This document shows, piece by piece, positions 54,301-61,363 of a stretch of DNA of 62,225 nucleotides (position 1 is the first letter of the stretch; each line of letters starts with the position of its first letter). The notes beneath the pieces are model-generated. The model had not been told where the DNA came from and made no database searches. It saw only the letters and a program-made list of their open reading frames with translations. Source of the DNA: Betaproteobacteria bacterium (lineage in GTDB: Bacteria > Pseudomonadota > Gammaproteobacteria > Burkholderiales > Thiobacteraceae); the NCBI GenBank assembly GCA_024641855.1, contig JAHECG010000009.1, positions 1 through 62,225 on the forward strand, written 5' to 3'. A program made the position numbers and the translations under genes.

Positions 54301-55972
54301 ATCTCCATTCTCAGGCGGTGCACCTAGTTTAGAAAATAGTGTGTATTTGTCTATCGGGCACGACCCGCAGCGCTTGCACCTGAACGATACGCGACTGGCG
54401 CGAATTTACGGCGGTGAAGACATTAGTGTTTTAAGTACTGCGTTGGATAAGGTGGCGCAACTCACGCTGGCAAAACCGGGTGTGGTGCAGGCTGGCCGTG
54501 ACATCAACAATCTTGGCGTAGATTTTCAAAATATAATGCCCGAGGATATCAGCCAGTTGTTGGCAGGGCGTGACCTGATTTACCAGACTAACCGCAGTAC
54601 GTCGGGAACGATTTCGCCGCTGGCCGCGCGCATCAACATCGGTGGGCCGGGTGGTTTGGAAGTTGTCGCAGGCCGGAATATTGACTTGGGCGCCTCGGGT
54701 GGCATCGTTTCGGTCGGCGATTCGGTGAACCCTTATCTTTTCAATGACACGATCAACACCGGGGCGAAACTGACCGTTATTGCAGGTTTAGGCAGTCAAG
54801 GTAACAGCGCTCGGATGCCAGACTATGCTGCATTTTTCGACAAGTATTTAACACTGGATAGCAATGGCAAGCCAAGTCAAGCGGTGCTTGATTACTATGT
54901 TTTCTTGGGTACACGCGCGAGTCGAGAGGTTAAAGCGGAACTCGAGTACCAAAAGCAATTGAATCAGAAGGCCGGTAGCGGCGCTGTTGATTTGACGGAT
55001 GAGACGGCATTAATCGGGCAACGCAAACAAAAGCTGATTGATGCTTTTAATACTGAAAATCAATCTGCTAAGGCGCGAAACATCTTCTTCAATGAGCTGC
55101 GTGTATCTGCGGTGGAATCAACCTTGGCAAAGAAGGATCCAAAAATCGTTGCACGGGGTACCGATGCGGCAGCAATCCTATTTCCCACCAGCGTCAATGG
55201 CCAAGCCGTTAGTTATGAAGGCGATCTGAACCTTTACTTTAGCCAGATTAAAACGGAGCGGGGCGGCGATATCGAATTGTTCGTGCCGGGCGGCTTATTG
55301 AATGTGGGTCTAGCCAGCTCAGGTGAAATCAAAAAAACCGCAGCCGAGCTCGGGATTATTACTGTCCGAGATGGCGATGTGAATGCTTATGTACGTGGTG
55401 ATATTTCTGTTAACCAGTCGCGGATTTTCACCTTGGGTGGTAGCGATATCCTGCTGTGGTCAGATCAGGCGAACATTGATGCGGGCAAGGGTGCTAAAAC
55501 CGCCAGTGCGGCACCGCCACCTAAATTGGTGATCAAGGATGGTAAAGTTAGTTTCGATATTTCTGGTTCAGTTTCAGGTAGCGGTATTGCTGCCCCGATT
55601 ACGCGTCAGGATGTCAAAAAAGGTAATGCAATTCTAGCCGCCCCGAATGGTATTGTGGATGCGAGTGATGCGGGTATTGCTATTAGCGGCGATTTGCTGA
55701 TTACGGCGACCGAGGTGCGTGGCGGTGACAATATCAAGGTGGGCGGTGAGTCGAGTGGGGTACCTAAGGCTGATTCTGGTGGTTTGAGTGGCGCACTAAA
55801 TAGCTTAAACACTGGCGATACGTCGAATGCAACAGACACGCAAACCAAGTCATTGCTTGCTTCCGCAGGAGAACAAGATAAAGCATTGCGTGACGCATTG
55901 GCTAACTTCCGCCCATCGTTTATTACAGTCGAAGTCGTGGGATTCGGCCCTGAGGGGCAGACGACCAATTAG
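45302..55972 (+). CDS. Giant filamentous-haemagglutinin-type exoprotein (TpsA) with DUF3739-like C-terminus
   Basis: A 3556-residue secreted protein. It has an extended signal peptide (ends near residue 43), a Cys50/Cys56 pair just after it, and a TPS secretion domain (about 60-330) with YNIIGNLGTVQQYANKAIVN, SIYLINQNGILFKGTAQVDV (NQNGI, residues 163-167, in place of the usual NPNGI) and SNLNT-like strands. The long middle is a beta-helix of short hydrophobic-Gly-Asp repeats (for example GSVSLTAYDGISLGAGSVVD). The C-terminal region (ERGGDIELFVPGGLLNVGLA; LGGSDILLWSDQANIDAGKG) resembles DUF3739. No toxin tip is recognisable, so an adhesin or matrix fibre is more likely. Exported by the upstream TpsB. 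Confidence 0.9.
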   Translation: MNSKWRNPFAHLRERLTPARLFAWANAVPFVLAAMVPIPATAAGGLPTPCSASGACTNAQGVGVQQFTSDGVLTSGGNPSARYNIIGNLGTVQQYANKAIVNWKDFNIGAQNEVRYVRVDDNGNPIDGASFSTLNRIYQNSKSVIEGKISVQEGQNGSIYLINQNGILFKGTAQVDVNTLVASALNITDENFLSDNGIFNAGIRDPISKEPIHPAFYWEGTSADVFKETYIQVEPGAKLAAQLGGAILLLGPNVTNQGSITTNEGQVVLAAGAKVYITAPDAHLGDINVNTGQPVLSEDSPYRGLAGILVEVDPFQGKDSKGIPVKLGGTVTNEKDPTGTILEHTGEIIAQKGNVTLVGLAVNQNGRISATTSVTHKGSIRLLARQGDVSLVDTSERVAGTDQKVGSVNVLSATETGTLTFGKDSVTEVTPAPPEALAAQTLTDDQIFNSSTIEGIGKNIYLEDRARIYAPGGYVTLSAQAVGNQFQLPMLGLPNDSRIYQGVGSVIDVSGVAGAQASIERYFREVDLRASELKDNPLNRNALLRGNKIQVDLRDLPDSSLADLSPFLNTIPRNVLEKLSAGGSVTLRSEGDIVLRAGSKIDISGSAVNISGGYGSTSRLVSNGAVFDIAKAKGDRVYQAIINDTLVITDPKWGVTQSYNLLSNKHYYAGYSEGTAAGTLSLLAHAYALDGDVVAKVSQGVNQRATSPQRGALIIGDVSQVNVGIPDFKSPAVTILKSFDPLDGAFAEDTPLSQARADTTLLSSAMLNRSGLGKVAVYSNGKITVESNSGLVLPAFGELTLIGNQIEVKDGISASAGAITLRSQVTNQPQSADYLNNIVIQPGVQLSTAGLWVNDRLAGADLSLPLASANGKSLWDGGSVSLTAYDGISLGAGSVVDVSGSGYVNAAGKFKPGNAGAISLVTNKGKEAFAPLATLDLPADLRSVLRAQAPGKGGSLSLKVGALTIGAAARGVAGEFLLTPEFFKGNGFASYNLEGRDSVVVADGVNLSPTVASRRVNASFAGRATGSDINQFSSYGVLPVYQRQAVDLTLQARNDTNLYADTGAKQASGWLKIEQNAKINLDPGGSVFLGATGYVLDVEGQITTPAGNISLAINRDTSKGDLGYDPTQAIWIGSGAKLSATGAFVATPTNNGLRAGKVLDAGNITIDAQNGFVVAQQGAVLDVSAVATTLDIPLQLSPFIQPTRIAGNAGKISITAREGGLLDATLHGESAGGLGGRLALTLERTGTTFNGYPGTPFNDPARQWKIELTQNDLAVPKALKPGDNLDTLAPGRLRFGIDRAVAGGFEQLAFNAENAVAFKGNVAIPKTANLRALTVNAPVIESDGGTVALAANYVNLGNQSTDRNRQVAQTATGGTGTLGIAAGFVDLSGHFAFQGFKSAEIVSDSDVRLVGVAKAPVDVNTAPTRPEGSLAILGDLQLQAHQVYATTFSQYALNVDGQVTVARKGTPSPILSAGSDVAVNAKTIVFGGDPSKGTTGGALKAPLGSITLTADSITLDDGSIVSVSAEDQLIPFGRTDATGQSYIYSLPGGNVAIDGAPQKRIELKGQNLAFKSDATLDVSGGGDLLAYEFIQGIGGSKDVLSPTVSPNTFAILPSYKDGVAAPYDSQVIAELKAANVNAPAYGQSVYLNASGDLPAGYYTLLPARYALLPGAYLVTPAGSKYQDLPSTQSFAQIAGGTIVAGNFAALNRDGGFTQTSRSGGFLVEPGTLALTRSEYLQTRGSTFFSGQGGQVPGDAGRVVFEATKSLQLDGQLAANHAAGMRGAAVDISSLKLALVSPGGAALDSGDADAVRLDVGSLSRLGAESLFIGGTRSSAANGVDLNVIAQKVIVANDAQHDLTAPEIVLAATQQVQVKSGSSITATGTEARADDINITNSDGNGALLRVASTPQVTVTRNAANRSQGELAIEEKTTLTANGAINLDATKNTKLNGTLDLGNGAGLAIAAGSIGLGDVQNLKQGLNFDQTAFGALLKKTNDLRLTSYGTIDFYGKVDAESLLGGNAAPDLSLRATGLAGFEGTNGAHADVTLAGNRVTLSNPTATVVTPVLGNGKLTIKANELRTGDGQFALTGFAEATLTADSQIVAAGKGGLNTAAKLTLDAPRVTAEAGAQYNFKSSNVLAIASSAGQAAALSHNVPSAQLGFEGAQVKISGLVDLPGGTINVSATQGDLNINNGAVLRAAGREEFVFDAAVDQPGGNITLTASGKANLNAGSLVDVSATGADAGTLSISANEVNLVGDLKGDSVKGSENVVGNQGRFVLNAGSLAELGDLSDKLSAGGFTDSVRITLASGDTDLAKGKTLKAREIQIATDGGSITIAGTLDANHARGGAIALAAKNDVTLTKNALLQAEASDAERQGGRVEIATKDGFLDLQSGSSIKVAGGLSQLAQQYNLNGGHQGGQVWLRAGVDGNTIRVNNLASAVSGTEYLDASTTANLIQAARSSPPAILNATYLEAVQQVTFNDASLVIDTAKINTLQNGVTTFYNNLVKPNSVFRVVPGLEIINKGGDITLANNWNLGSVGASTNLASQQPKPQAALRFGANNEAGVLTLRAAGNITFNASLSDGFRDTSRNSTTFDAPNNWLYDTSIVDTWAYRIVAGSNFNAAAPLAVNDVNANVTVSAGIAAGVAAGSTSTSTTAKVLTDQLIRTGAGFIDIAAGRDIVLSKKVIGSGSSAVTYVAEVYTAGRNAPAVDGFSSTSNTKVYYPTSGGDIRLLATGNIYGQPLGGNNASSEPIINQWLYRYANIGQANPQTAWAARFENFRQGVATLGGGDITVEAKGNIDSLWLSAPTNARLSGDAKKTASIDNLLVQGGGDITERAGGNVSNGLIYVGQGQGKVVAGNSLDTRVALQDATAQLTAINDATVTDAFNPTVATQAKGNSSSNNIAFNSYGDKAINHSLFDAALQVMSRAGDVQVDSSTDNYVYPSLLSALAPQGNVTVGGKQALVLFPNAIGNLDLIAANDVLFGRPLIMSDYAVNAYPSITSPFSGGAPSLENSVYLSIGHDPQRLHLNDTRLARIYGGEDISVLSTALDKVAQLTLAKPGVVQAGRDINNLGVDFQNIMPEDISQLLAGRDLIYQTNRSTSGTISPLAARINIGGPGGLEVVAGRNIDLGASGGIVSVGDSVNPYLFNDTINTGAKLTVIAGLGSQGNSARMPDYAAFFDKYLTLDSNGKPSQAVLDYYVFLGTRASREVKAELEYQKQLNQKAGSGAVDLTDETALIGQRKQKLIDAFNTENQSAKARNIFFNELRVSAVESTLAKKDPKIVARGTDAAAILFPTSVNGQAVSYEGDLNLYFSQIKTERGGDIELFVPGGLLNVGLASSGEIKKTAAELGIITVRDGDVNAYVRGDISVNQSRIFTLGGSDILLWSDQANIDAGKGAKTASAAPPPKLVIKDGKVSFDISGSVSGSGIAAPITRQDVKKGNAILAAPNGIVDASDAGIAISGDLLITATEVRGGDNIKVGGESSGVPKADSGGLSGALNSLNTGDTSNATDTQTKSLLASAGEQDKALRDALANFRPSFITVEVVGFGPEGQTTN

Positions 55973-56151
55973 CCTCATAGGATTGATAGCAGGTGCCGTA
56001 CTTGCTAATGATTTTGGAGGCTACGCCTAGGCGCTAAGGGCTGAACCCGGTTTTTTCTCAGTTAATTTTCAAGTCTTGCCAGGCGCATTGCTGATTCTGC
56101 GCCGCTCCCAATCAATCGCATCATGTGCTGTAGCTTGCAAACCCCGTTCAA
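55973..56151. other. Spacer between tpsA and the histone-like gene
   Basis: I see no gene or clear terminator here; the short GGG/CCC arms near 56040 before TTTTTT are too weak to call. Confidence 0.3.
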
Positions 56152-56172
56152 TGGTATAAACTATTTATACCA
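56152..56172. promoter_or_regulatory. Perfect palindrome, operator candidate
   Basis: TGGTATAAA-CTA-TTTATACCA (9-bp arms), 24 bp before the start of the histone-like gene, where a promoter would lie. It shares the core TATAAAC-N-TTTATA with the palindrome at 56923. Confidence 0.6.
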
Positions 56173-56196
56173 TTTATAAAAATAAGGGGATTTTTC

Positions 56197-56706
56197 ATGG
56201 CAAATAAAACCGCATCTGCAAGCGTCAAACCAAAAGTTTCGCCTGCGACTAAGAAGGGCAGAGTAGTCCAAAAACGCACAACTACAGCAAATGCCAAGCC
56301 TAAAACGGCTGTTAAATCCACGGCTAGGGTCGCTCCCAAGGCTGTTGCAAAAACCACAACAAAACCTGTAGCTAAATCCATCGCTAAAACAGTTACTAGG
56401 ACAAAAAAGGCTGCTTCAGCCAGCACTTCCAAGCCAAAGAAGCCGACCCCCGCTAAGGTCGATAAATCAGCCAAGCCTAAAAAGAACAAGCTAATTCGCG
56501 ATAGCTTTACCATGCCCGAATCCGAATATAGCTTGTTTGCCGCCATTAAGAAGCGTTGTATCACTAAGGGCGTTGCTGTGAAGAAGAGTGAGGTGCTACG
56601 GGCCGCCATTGTCGGTTTTGCCGCACAGAGCGATGCCGTCGTGTTGGCAGCATTGAAGAAGCTGGTTGTGATTAAGACTGGCCGTAAGCCAAAAAGGTCT
56701 AAGTAA
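56197..56706 (+). CDS. Histone H1-like, Lys/Ala-rich DNA-binding protein with ribbon-helix-helix-like C-terminus
   Basis: A 169-residue very basic protein. Residues 1-100 are a low-complexity Lys/Ala/Thr/Pro tail of the bacterial histone H1-like type (KPVAKSIAKTVTRTKKAAS). The C-terminal part (about 100-165) reads LIRDSFTMPESEYSLFAAIK then KGVAVKKSEVLRAAIVGFAA, which has the strand-helix-helix order of a ribbon-helix-helix domain. AGGGG precedes the ATG. Palindromes lie both before and after the gene, consistent with autoregulation. It may compact DNA or act as a regulator; a plasmid or mobile-element origin is possible given the neighbouring IS21 and DnaA box. Confidence 0.75.
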   Translation: MANKTASASVKPKVSPATKKGRVVQKRTTTANAKPKTAVKSTARVAPKAVAKTTTKPVAKSIAKTVTRTKKAASASTSKPKKPTPAKVDKSAKPKKNKLIRDSFTMPESEYSLFAAIKKRCITKGVAVKKSEVLRAAIVGFAAQSDAVVLAALKKLVVIKTGRKPKRSK

Positions 56707-56872
56707 ATTGTCTGTGGGTTTTACCTCTCATCAAATGAAGGCATTGCTAAAGTTAGTCGGCGTGTAGGCTTCTTATTACAGAATGGATGTAACAATCAAG
56801 TTGCTTTCTTGGAATAAATTCATCTTTCTATTGGTTGTTGGGTTTCTCCCATCGTTGAGAATGGTTGATTAA

Positions 56873-56897
56873 GTTATCCACAAAAACTGTGGGTAAC
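56873..56897. promoter_or_regulatory. Inverted pair of DnaA-box-like sequences
   Basis: GTTATCCACA-AAAAC-TGTGGGTAAC: the left arm contains a consensus DnaA box (TTATCCACA, 56874-56882), the right arm a one-mismatch copy in opposite orientation. AT-rich sequence follows. Confidence 0.5.
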
Positions 56898-56922
56898 TTT
56901 GTTTATAACATGCTTAGCTATA

Positions 56923-56947
56923 AACGATATAAACAGTTTATATCGTT
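56923..56947. promoter_or_regulatory. Perfect palindrome with 11-bp arms
   Basis: AACGATATAAA-CAG-TTTATATCGTT, 60 bp before the IS21 end. The central TATAAAC-N-TTTATA matches the operator candidate at 56152. Otherwise I see no gene in 56707-57006. Confidence 0.6.
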
Positions 56948-57112
56948 GCCTAAATTCTAGACGGGATTTATGGTGATGATTACCGGGGTTGCTCTCTTAG
57001 GTAGGCTGTTGACGTGCATCCAAAACTGACCCACTTTCCGGGATAATTTTCACCCAAAACTGACCCACATAATTCGCTACCCTGCTTAATTTTAAGGCAG
57101 GGGAAACCAGGA

Positions 57113-58621
57113 GTGATTAACGTGGGAATGTTAGCCAAGATTAGGCGGATGCACATCCGCGACCGGTTGTCGGTGCGGGAGATTGCGCGCCGTACCGGAT
57201 TATCCAGAAACACCATCAGAAACTGGCTGCGCCAGCAAGACATCGTTGAACCCAGGTACCCCAAGCGAGAAACTATTAGCGTCGTCGATCCATGGGTGGA
57301 TCAATTGCGCGCTTGGTTGATCACCGACAGCCACCGAGCCAAGCGGGAACGGCGCACTGCGTTGGTGATGTACCAGACGATCAAACAGCAAGGTTATGCC
57401 GGCAGCTACGCGCGTGTCTGTGCCTTCGTGCGCCGCTGGCGGGTGGAGGAAGGCAGTGCGCCCAAGAAGAGCGCTTTTGTTCCGCTGACCTTCGAGTTAG
57501 GGGAAGCCTTTCAGTTTGACTGGAGTTGTGAATACGTTTTCATTGGGGGATTGCGCCGTAGGCTGGAAGTCGCCCACCTGAAACTGGCGGCTTCCCGTGC
57601 CTTCTGGCTAACCGCTTATTTCACTCAAAGCCATGAGATGCTATTCGATGCCCATGCACGCGCCTTCGCCGCCTTGGGTGGCGTGCCGCGACGCGGCATC
57701 TACGACAACATGAAGACCGCCGTGGATCGTGTCGGACGTGGCAAGGAGCGCACCGTCAATTCGCGCTTTACCGCCATGTGTAGCCACTATCTGTTCGAAC
57801 CGGATTTCTGCAACCGGGCTGCCGGCTGGGAGAAAGGCATCGTCGAGAAAAACGTGCAGGATCGGCGGCGGCATATCTGGCAGGCAGCAGGTGAGCGGCG
57901 TTGGGCCAGCTTGGATGAATTGAATGCCTGGGTCGGCACGCGTTGCCGATCAAGCTGGGAGAGTATGCGCCATCCGTAATGGCCGGAATTGACTGTGGTC
58001 GACGTGCTGCAAGACGAACAAACCCGGCTCATGCCCAACCCGAAACCCTTCGATGGTTATATCGAACAGCCGGTGCGTATTTCGGCCACTGCCTTGATCC
58101 ATTTCCAGCGTAACCGCTACAGCGTGCCGAGTGATTACGCGCATCGGGTGGCGAGTTTGCGTATCTACCCATCAGACTTGGCGGTGGTCGTGGATGGTGC
58201 GGAGATCGCACGGCATGTTCGCTCATTCGAACGTTACCAAACACGCTACGACTTCCGGCACTACATCGGCTTGATCGAGCATAAACCCGGCGCACTCAGA
58301 AATGGTGCGCCGTTTACCGAAATGCCCGAGCCGTTGATCGCCTTGCAGAAGCGCTTGCTCAAGCAGCCTGGTGGTGACCGCGTGATGGCGCAGGTGCTGG
58401 CCGCCATTCCTATCCATGGTTTGGAGGCGGTGTTGGTAGCCGCGGAGTTGGCATTGGAGGTAGGCCGTGTAAGTGGCGAACATGTACTGAATGTTCTAAC
58501 GCGGCTCAAGTCACCCATGTCAACGCCGGTGATTGAGACTGTTCTCATGCTCATCGAAGAGCCGCAGGCCAATGTGGCGCGCTACGATGATTTGCGGAAG
58601 GATGCGTGCCATGAGCGTTGA
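57113..58621 (+). pseudogene. istA: IS21 transposase IstA with internal ochre codon
   Basis: Read through, this is a full-length IstA of about 502 codons: an HTH (LSVREIARRTGLSRNTIRNW), an integrase-core domain with FQFDWSCEYVFIGG (first Asp), RRGIYDNMKTAVD (second Asp) and GWEKGIVEKNVQ (Glu), then a C-terminal part with LMPNPKPFDGYIEQ. TAA at 57977-57979, between ESMRHP and WPELTVVDV, interrupts the frame; both parts are in the same frame, so it is a nonsense change (CAA to TAA is the simplest). The catalytic residues are all before the stop, but the lost C-terminus is needed in this family. Confidence 0.88.
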
Positions 58622-59423
58622 TACCATCGCCCGTCTGAAACAACTCAAGCTGCACGGCATGGTGCAAAGCTGGCCGGAGTTGATCGCCCGTTCCCGCCAT
58701 GCCGAGTTTGATCCGGAGCGCTTCATGGCCGACTTGCTTGCCGCCGAGCGTGCAGAACGTGAAGTCCGTTCGGTGTCTTATCAGATGAAGGCGGCGCGCT
58801 TCCCGGCACACCGTGATCTGACTGGCTTCGATTTTACCCAAGCGCGAGTGGATGAAGCCTTGATCCGGCGGCTGCACACAGGGCAGTTTCTGGAATCGGC
58901 TCAGAATGTGGTGCTGATTGGTGGTCCCGGCACGGGCAAGACGCATTTGGCTACCGCCATCGGTATCGAAGCGATCCAGCATTTGGGCAAACGCGTGCGA
59001 TTCTTCTCGACGGTGGAATTGGTGAATGCGCTGGAGCAAGAGAAAGCCGCCGGCAAGCAAGGCCAGTTGGCGTTCCGGCTGTTGTATGTCGATCTGGTGG
59101 TTCTGGATGAGCTGGGTTATTTGCCATTCTCACAGAGTGGCGGTGCGCTCCTGTTCCACCTGATCTCGAAACTTTATGAGCATACTAGCGTGGTGATCAC
59201 GACCAATCTCTCGTTCACTGAGTGGCCCAGTGTGTTTGGTGATGCAAAGATGACTACAGCGCTATTGGATCGATTGACCCATCATTGCCATATCGTCGAA
59301 ACCGGTAATGAGTCCTGGCGCTTCAAGCATCGGACCGACACCAGCCCAAAACGATCCCGATCAACGACACGAAACAAGGAGGAAGTAACGACGAAGAACG
59401 AAGACTTATCCACAGACGCGTAG
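58611..59423 (+). CDS. istB: IS21 helper ATPase IstB
   Basis: A 270-residue AAA+ ATPase that assists IstA in target choice. Walker A is GGPGTGKTH, Walker [11 protein letters not shown]; the N-terminal [20 protein letters not shown] and [16 protein letters not shown] segments and [20 protein letters not shown] are characteristic. ATG 58611 overlaps the istA end by 11 bp, the usual arrangement. The gene is intact. Its last codons contain a chance DnaA-box match. Confidence 0.92.
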   Translation: MSVDTIARLKQLKLHGMVQSWPELIARSRHAEFDPERFMADLLAAERAEREVRSVSYQMKAARFPAHRDLTGFDFTQARVDEALIRRLHTGQFLESAQNVVLIGGPGTGKTHLATAIGIEAIQHLGKRVRFFSTVELVNALEQEKAAGKQGQLAFRLLYVDLVVLDELGYLPFSQSGGALLFHLISKLYEHTSVVITTNLSFTEWPSVFGDAKMTTALLDRLTHHCHIVETGNESWRFKHRTDTSPKRSRSTTRNKEEVTTKNEDLSTDA

Positions 59424-59562
59424 GTATACTACGCAAAAATAGCCGGGTCAGTTTTAAATGAAAACCCTGGGTCAGAATTCAGTGCACGCCAACAGTGGGT
59501 GGGGCGAAGATCGCACCCACAGAAAATAATTTGTGCAGTTCAACGCGAAAATAGAGTTGAAA

Positions 59563-59814
59563 CTATTCAGGCAATTTTATGCCCAGTAGCACAGCTGCGA
59601 GAATCCGCAACTCGGGGAACTTCTGGTCGCAGCCATAGTGAGCACCATCTAGCCAGGCGTTGTATTCCGCAATGCTTCGTGGATTACGGGGTTCTCCGAC
59701 AAGATCCGAATAGGTGCCGCACTCTTTGGAGGTGAGTATGATTTTGTTGTTGTGGCGAATCATCTGGGGAGTATAAAGCCGATGTTTCGGCAGTGGCGCG
59801 CTTGTGCTATACAC
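59563..59814 (-). CDS. Hypothetical protein, possibly truncated
   Basis: An 83-residue frame starting at GTG with natural-looking composition (TPQMIRHNNKIILTSKECGT, RNPRSIAEYNAWLDGAHYGC). The frame is open further upstream, so the true start may be different or the gene may be a fragment. I do not recognise a family. It lies just beside the IS21 end. Confidence 0.4.
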   Translation of the reverse strand: MYSTSAPLPKHRLYTPQMIRHNNKIILTSKECGTYSDLVGEPRNPRSIAEYNAWLDGAHYGCDQKFPELRILAAVLLGIKLPE

Positions 59815-59864
59815 AATCCATGGCGGTTTTATTGTGATGGGCCCAGTGTAAATTATATAAATGA

Positions 59865-60137
59865 ATGAATGGTGAGTTGAGAGTCGATACCGAAATTAGC
59901 AAGATGGCACGCAAAAAATTGTTGCGCTTCATGGGTACTTTGATTTATTTGGTTAGTGACGTTGAGTTATGTCGACGCTTACTGGGATGTAGTCTTGGTG
60001 GAGGCGGGATTGCGGTGATGTATCAACTGGCAGCATTTACATTTTATTGGGCTGTTGATGAAGGCAAGCAAAAATGCCCCTTCATGTCTAAATGGCTGAT
60101 TGGTATTTTCTTAAATAACTCATATAATGAACAATAA
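59865..60137 (+). CDS. Small hypothetical protein
   Basis: A 90-residue frame with basic N-terminus and hydrophobic stretches (LRFMGTLIYLVSDVELC; GIAVMYQLAAFTFYWAV). No clear ribosome site and no family recognised. It ends 34 bp before the AAA ATPase gene, so it may be a leader gene of that pair, or a chance frame. Confidence 0.35.
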   Translation: MNGELRVDTEISKMARKKLLRFMGTLIYLVSDVELCRRLLGCSLGGGGIAVMYQLAAFTFYWAVDEGKQKCPFMSKWLIGIFLNNSYNEQ

Positions 60138-60170
60138 TACGTTTAAAAACGAAATTAACGGTGGATAAAA

Positions 60171-61352
60171 GTGCTTCATAAGTACGCATTTACAAATTTT
60201 CAGTCTTTTCGCGACCGGGCTGAAGTCGACCTCAGGTTGAGCCAAAAAGTTCTTTTTACCGATTGGATGGCAGAGGCAGATACGGGTGAGCGGTTATCCA
60301 AGCTAATGGCGGTTATTGGCCCAAACGGCAGCGGTAAAACGGCACTGCTTAAGCCAGTGGCTTTTCTGGCATGGTTCATTGGCCAATCGTTCCGGCATCC
60401 TCCGGAGGCTGGTATCCCGATTACGCCACATGTTGCCACCTCTGATGAACCAACTGAGTTCGAGTGCGAAGTGGATTTCGACGGCAAGTTGTGGCGCTAC
60501 GTGTTGCGTTGCACACCAGAGCGTGTGCTGCATGAAGCGCTTTATCAGAAGCGTGAGCGTTTTGGTTACGTGTTCGTGCGTGATTGGGATGCGAATAAAA
60601 GTACTTATATCGTCAAGCAGCAGGATTTTGGTCTCGCTGTTCAAGAGGCTCGCAAAGTGCGCCCGAATGTTTCGCTGATTTCATGGGCAGCGCAATATGA
60701 TGTCCCGCTGGCCAAGCGTATGGCCGCGGCTTATGTGGTGACAAATGTGAATATCCTTGGCCGGGTGCCTATGGGTGAACAGGCTGTGCTAGCGGCCGCG
60801 CAGCATTTTTCAGTTAATCCCGAGCAATGCAAGCGGATGGATCGCCTGCTTTCGATGTGGGATCTTGGTTTGTCTGGCGTTGAGTTGCAGGAACTCACTA
60901 TCAATGACCCGCAAGAGCCAGGTAAGAAAGCATGGGTACCTTTTGGCAAGCATGAGAACCACGAGAAAGAATTCCGCTTGCCGTTTGCGTGGGAGTCAAG
61001 TGGTACTCAGGGCGCATTCGTACTACTGTCGCGTCTATTACCCGTGCTTGAGCTTGGTGGTTTGGCAGTTATCGATGAATTCGAGAATGATTTGCACCCG
61101 CACATGCTGGAGCCGATTCTGGATTTGTTTGCAAATCCGAATTCTAACCCGCATCGTGCACAGCTTTTGTTCACCTGCCATGCAATGGAAGTCCTCAACT
61201 TGATTCACAAATCGCAGGTGATGCTGGTAGAGAAGAATGCGGATTGTGAAAGCACCACGAGCCGTATGGATGCAGTGGATGGTATCCGTAGCGACGATAA
61301 TTTTTACGCAAAATACATGGCAGGCGCTTACGGCGCTGTTCCTGCTTTCTGA
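60171..61352 (+). CDS. AAA-type ATPase (RloA/OLD-like), defence candidate
   Basis: A 393-residue cytoplasmic ATPase of the SMC/ABC-like AAA_15/AAA_21 group. It starts YAFTNFQSFRDRAEVDLRL (the FxSF N-terminal strand), with Walker A GPNGSGKT at residues 50-57, the signature-like ESSGTQGAFVLLSRLLPVL, Walker B LAVIDEFENDLHPHML and a switch His in LLFTCHAMEVL. GTG is the start. The next gene, 11 bp on, encodes a TOPRIM/RloB-like protein; such two-gene pairs are known or suspected anti-phage systems (RloA/RloB; PARIS-like sets have the same logic). The defence role is inferred. Confidence 0.8.
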   Translation: MLHKYAFTNFQSFRDRAEVDLRLSQKVLFTDWMAEADTGERLSKLMAVIGPNGSGKTALLKPVAFLAWFIGQSFRHPPEAGIPITPHVATSDEPTEFECEVDFDGKLWRYVLRCTPERVLHEALYQKRERFGYVFVRDWDANKSTYIVKQQDFGLAVQEARKVRPNVSLISWAAQYDVPLAKRMAAAYVVTNVNILGRVPMGEQAVLAAAQHFSVNPEQCKRMDRLLSMWDLGLSGVELQELTINDPQEPGKKAWVPFGKHENHEKEFRLPFAWESSGTQGAFVLLSRLLPVLELGGLAVIDEFENDLHPHMLEPILDLFANPNSNPHRAQLLFTCHAMEVLNLIHKSQVMLVEKNADCESTTSRMDAVDGIRSDDNFYAKYMAGAYGAVPAF

Positions 61353-61363
61353 TCGGCGCATAC

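Larger units (their letters stand above)
57007..59494 (+). mobile_element. IS21-family insertion sequence, about 2.49 kb
   Basis: It carries istA and istB. The left end starts TGTTGACGTGCATCC and the right end, read on the minus strand, starts TGTTGGCGTGCACTG; both ends have internal repeats of the CCAAAACTGACCCAC type, as in IS21 elements. I do not see a clear target duplication (left flank GTAGGC, right flank GTGGGT). istA has an internal stop, so the copy is probably not autonomous. Confidence 0.85.

Noticed and set aside
45437-55968. Long reading frames antisense to tpsA
   Set aside because: They mirror codon bias of the repeat-rich sense gene, have odd composition and no ribosome sites.
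55827-56030. Frame overlapping the tpsA end with a hydrophobic tail (LIGLIAGAVLANDFGGYA)
   Set aside because: Mostly out-of-frame tpsA sequence; the tail alone is too short to support a gene.
59406-59414. DnaA box TTATCCACA at the end of istB
   Set aside because: Single box inside coding sequence; chance is the simpler explanation.
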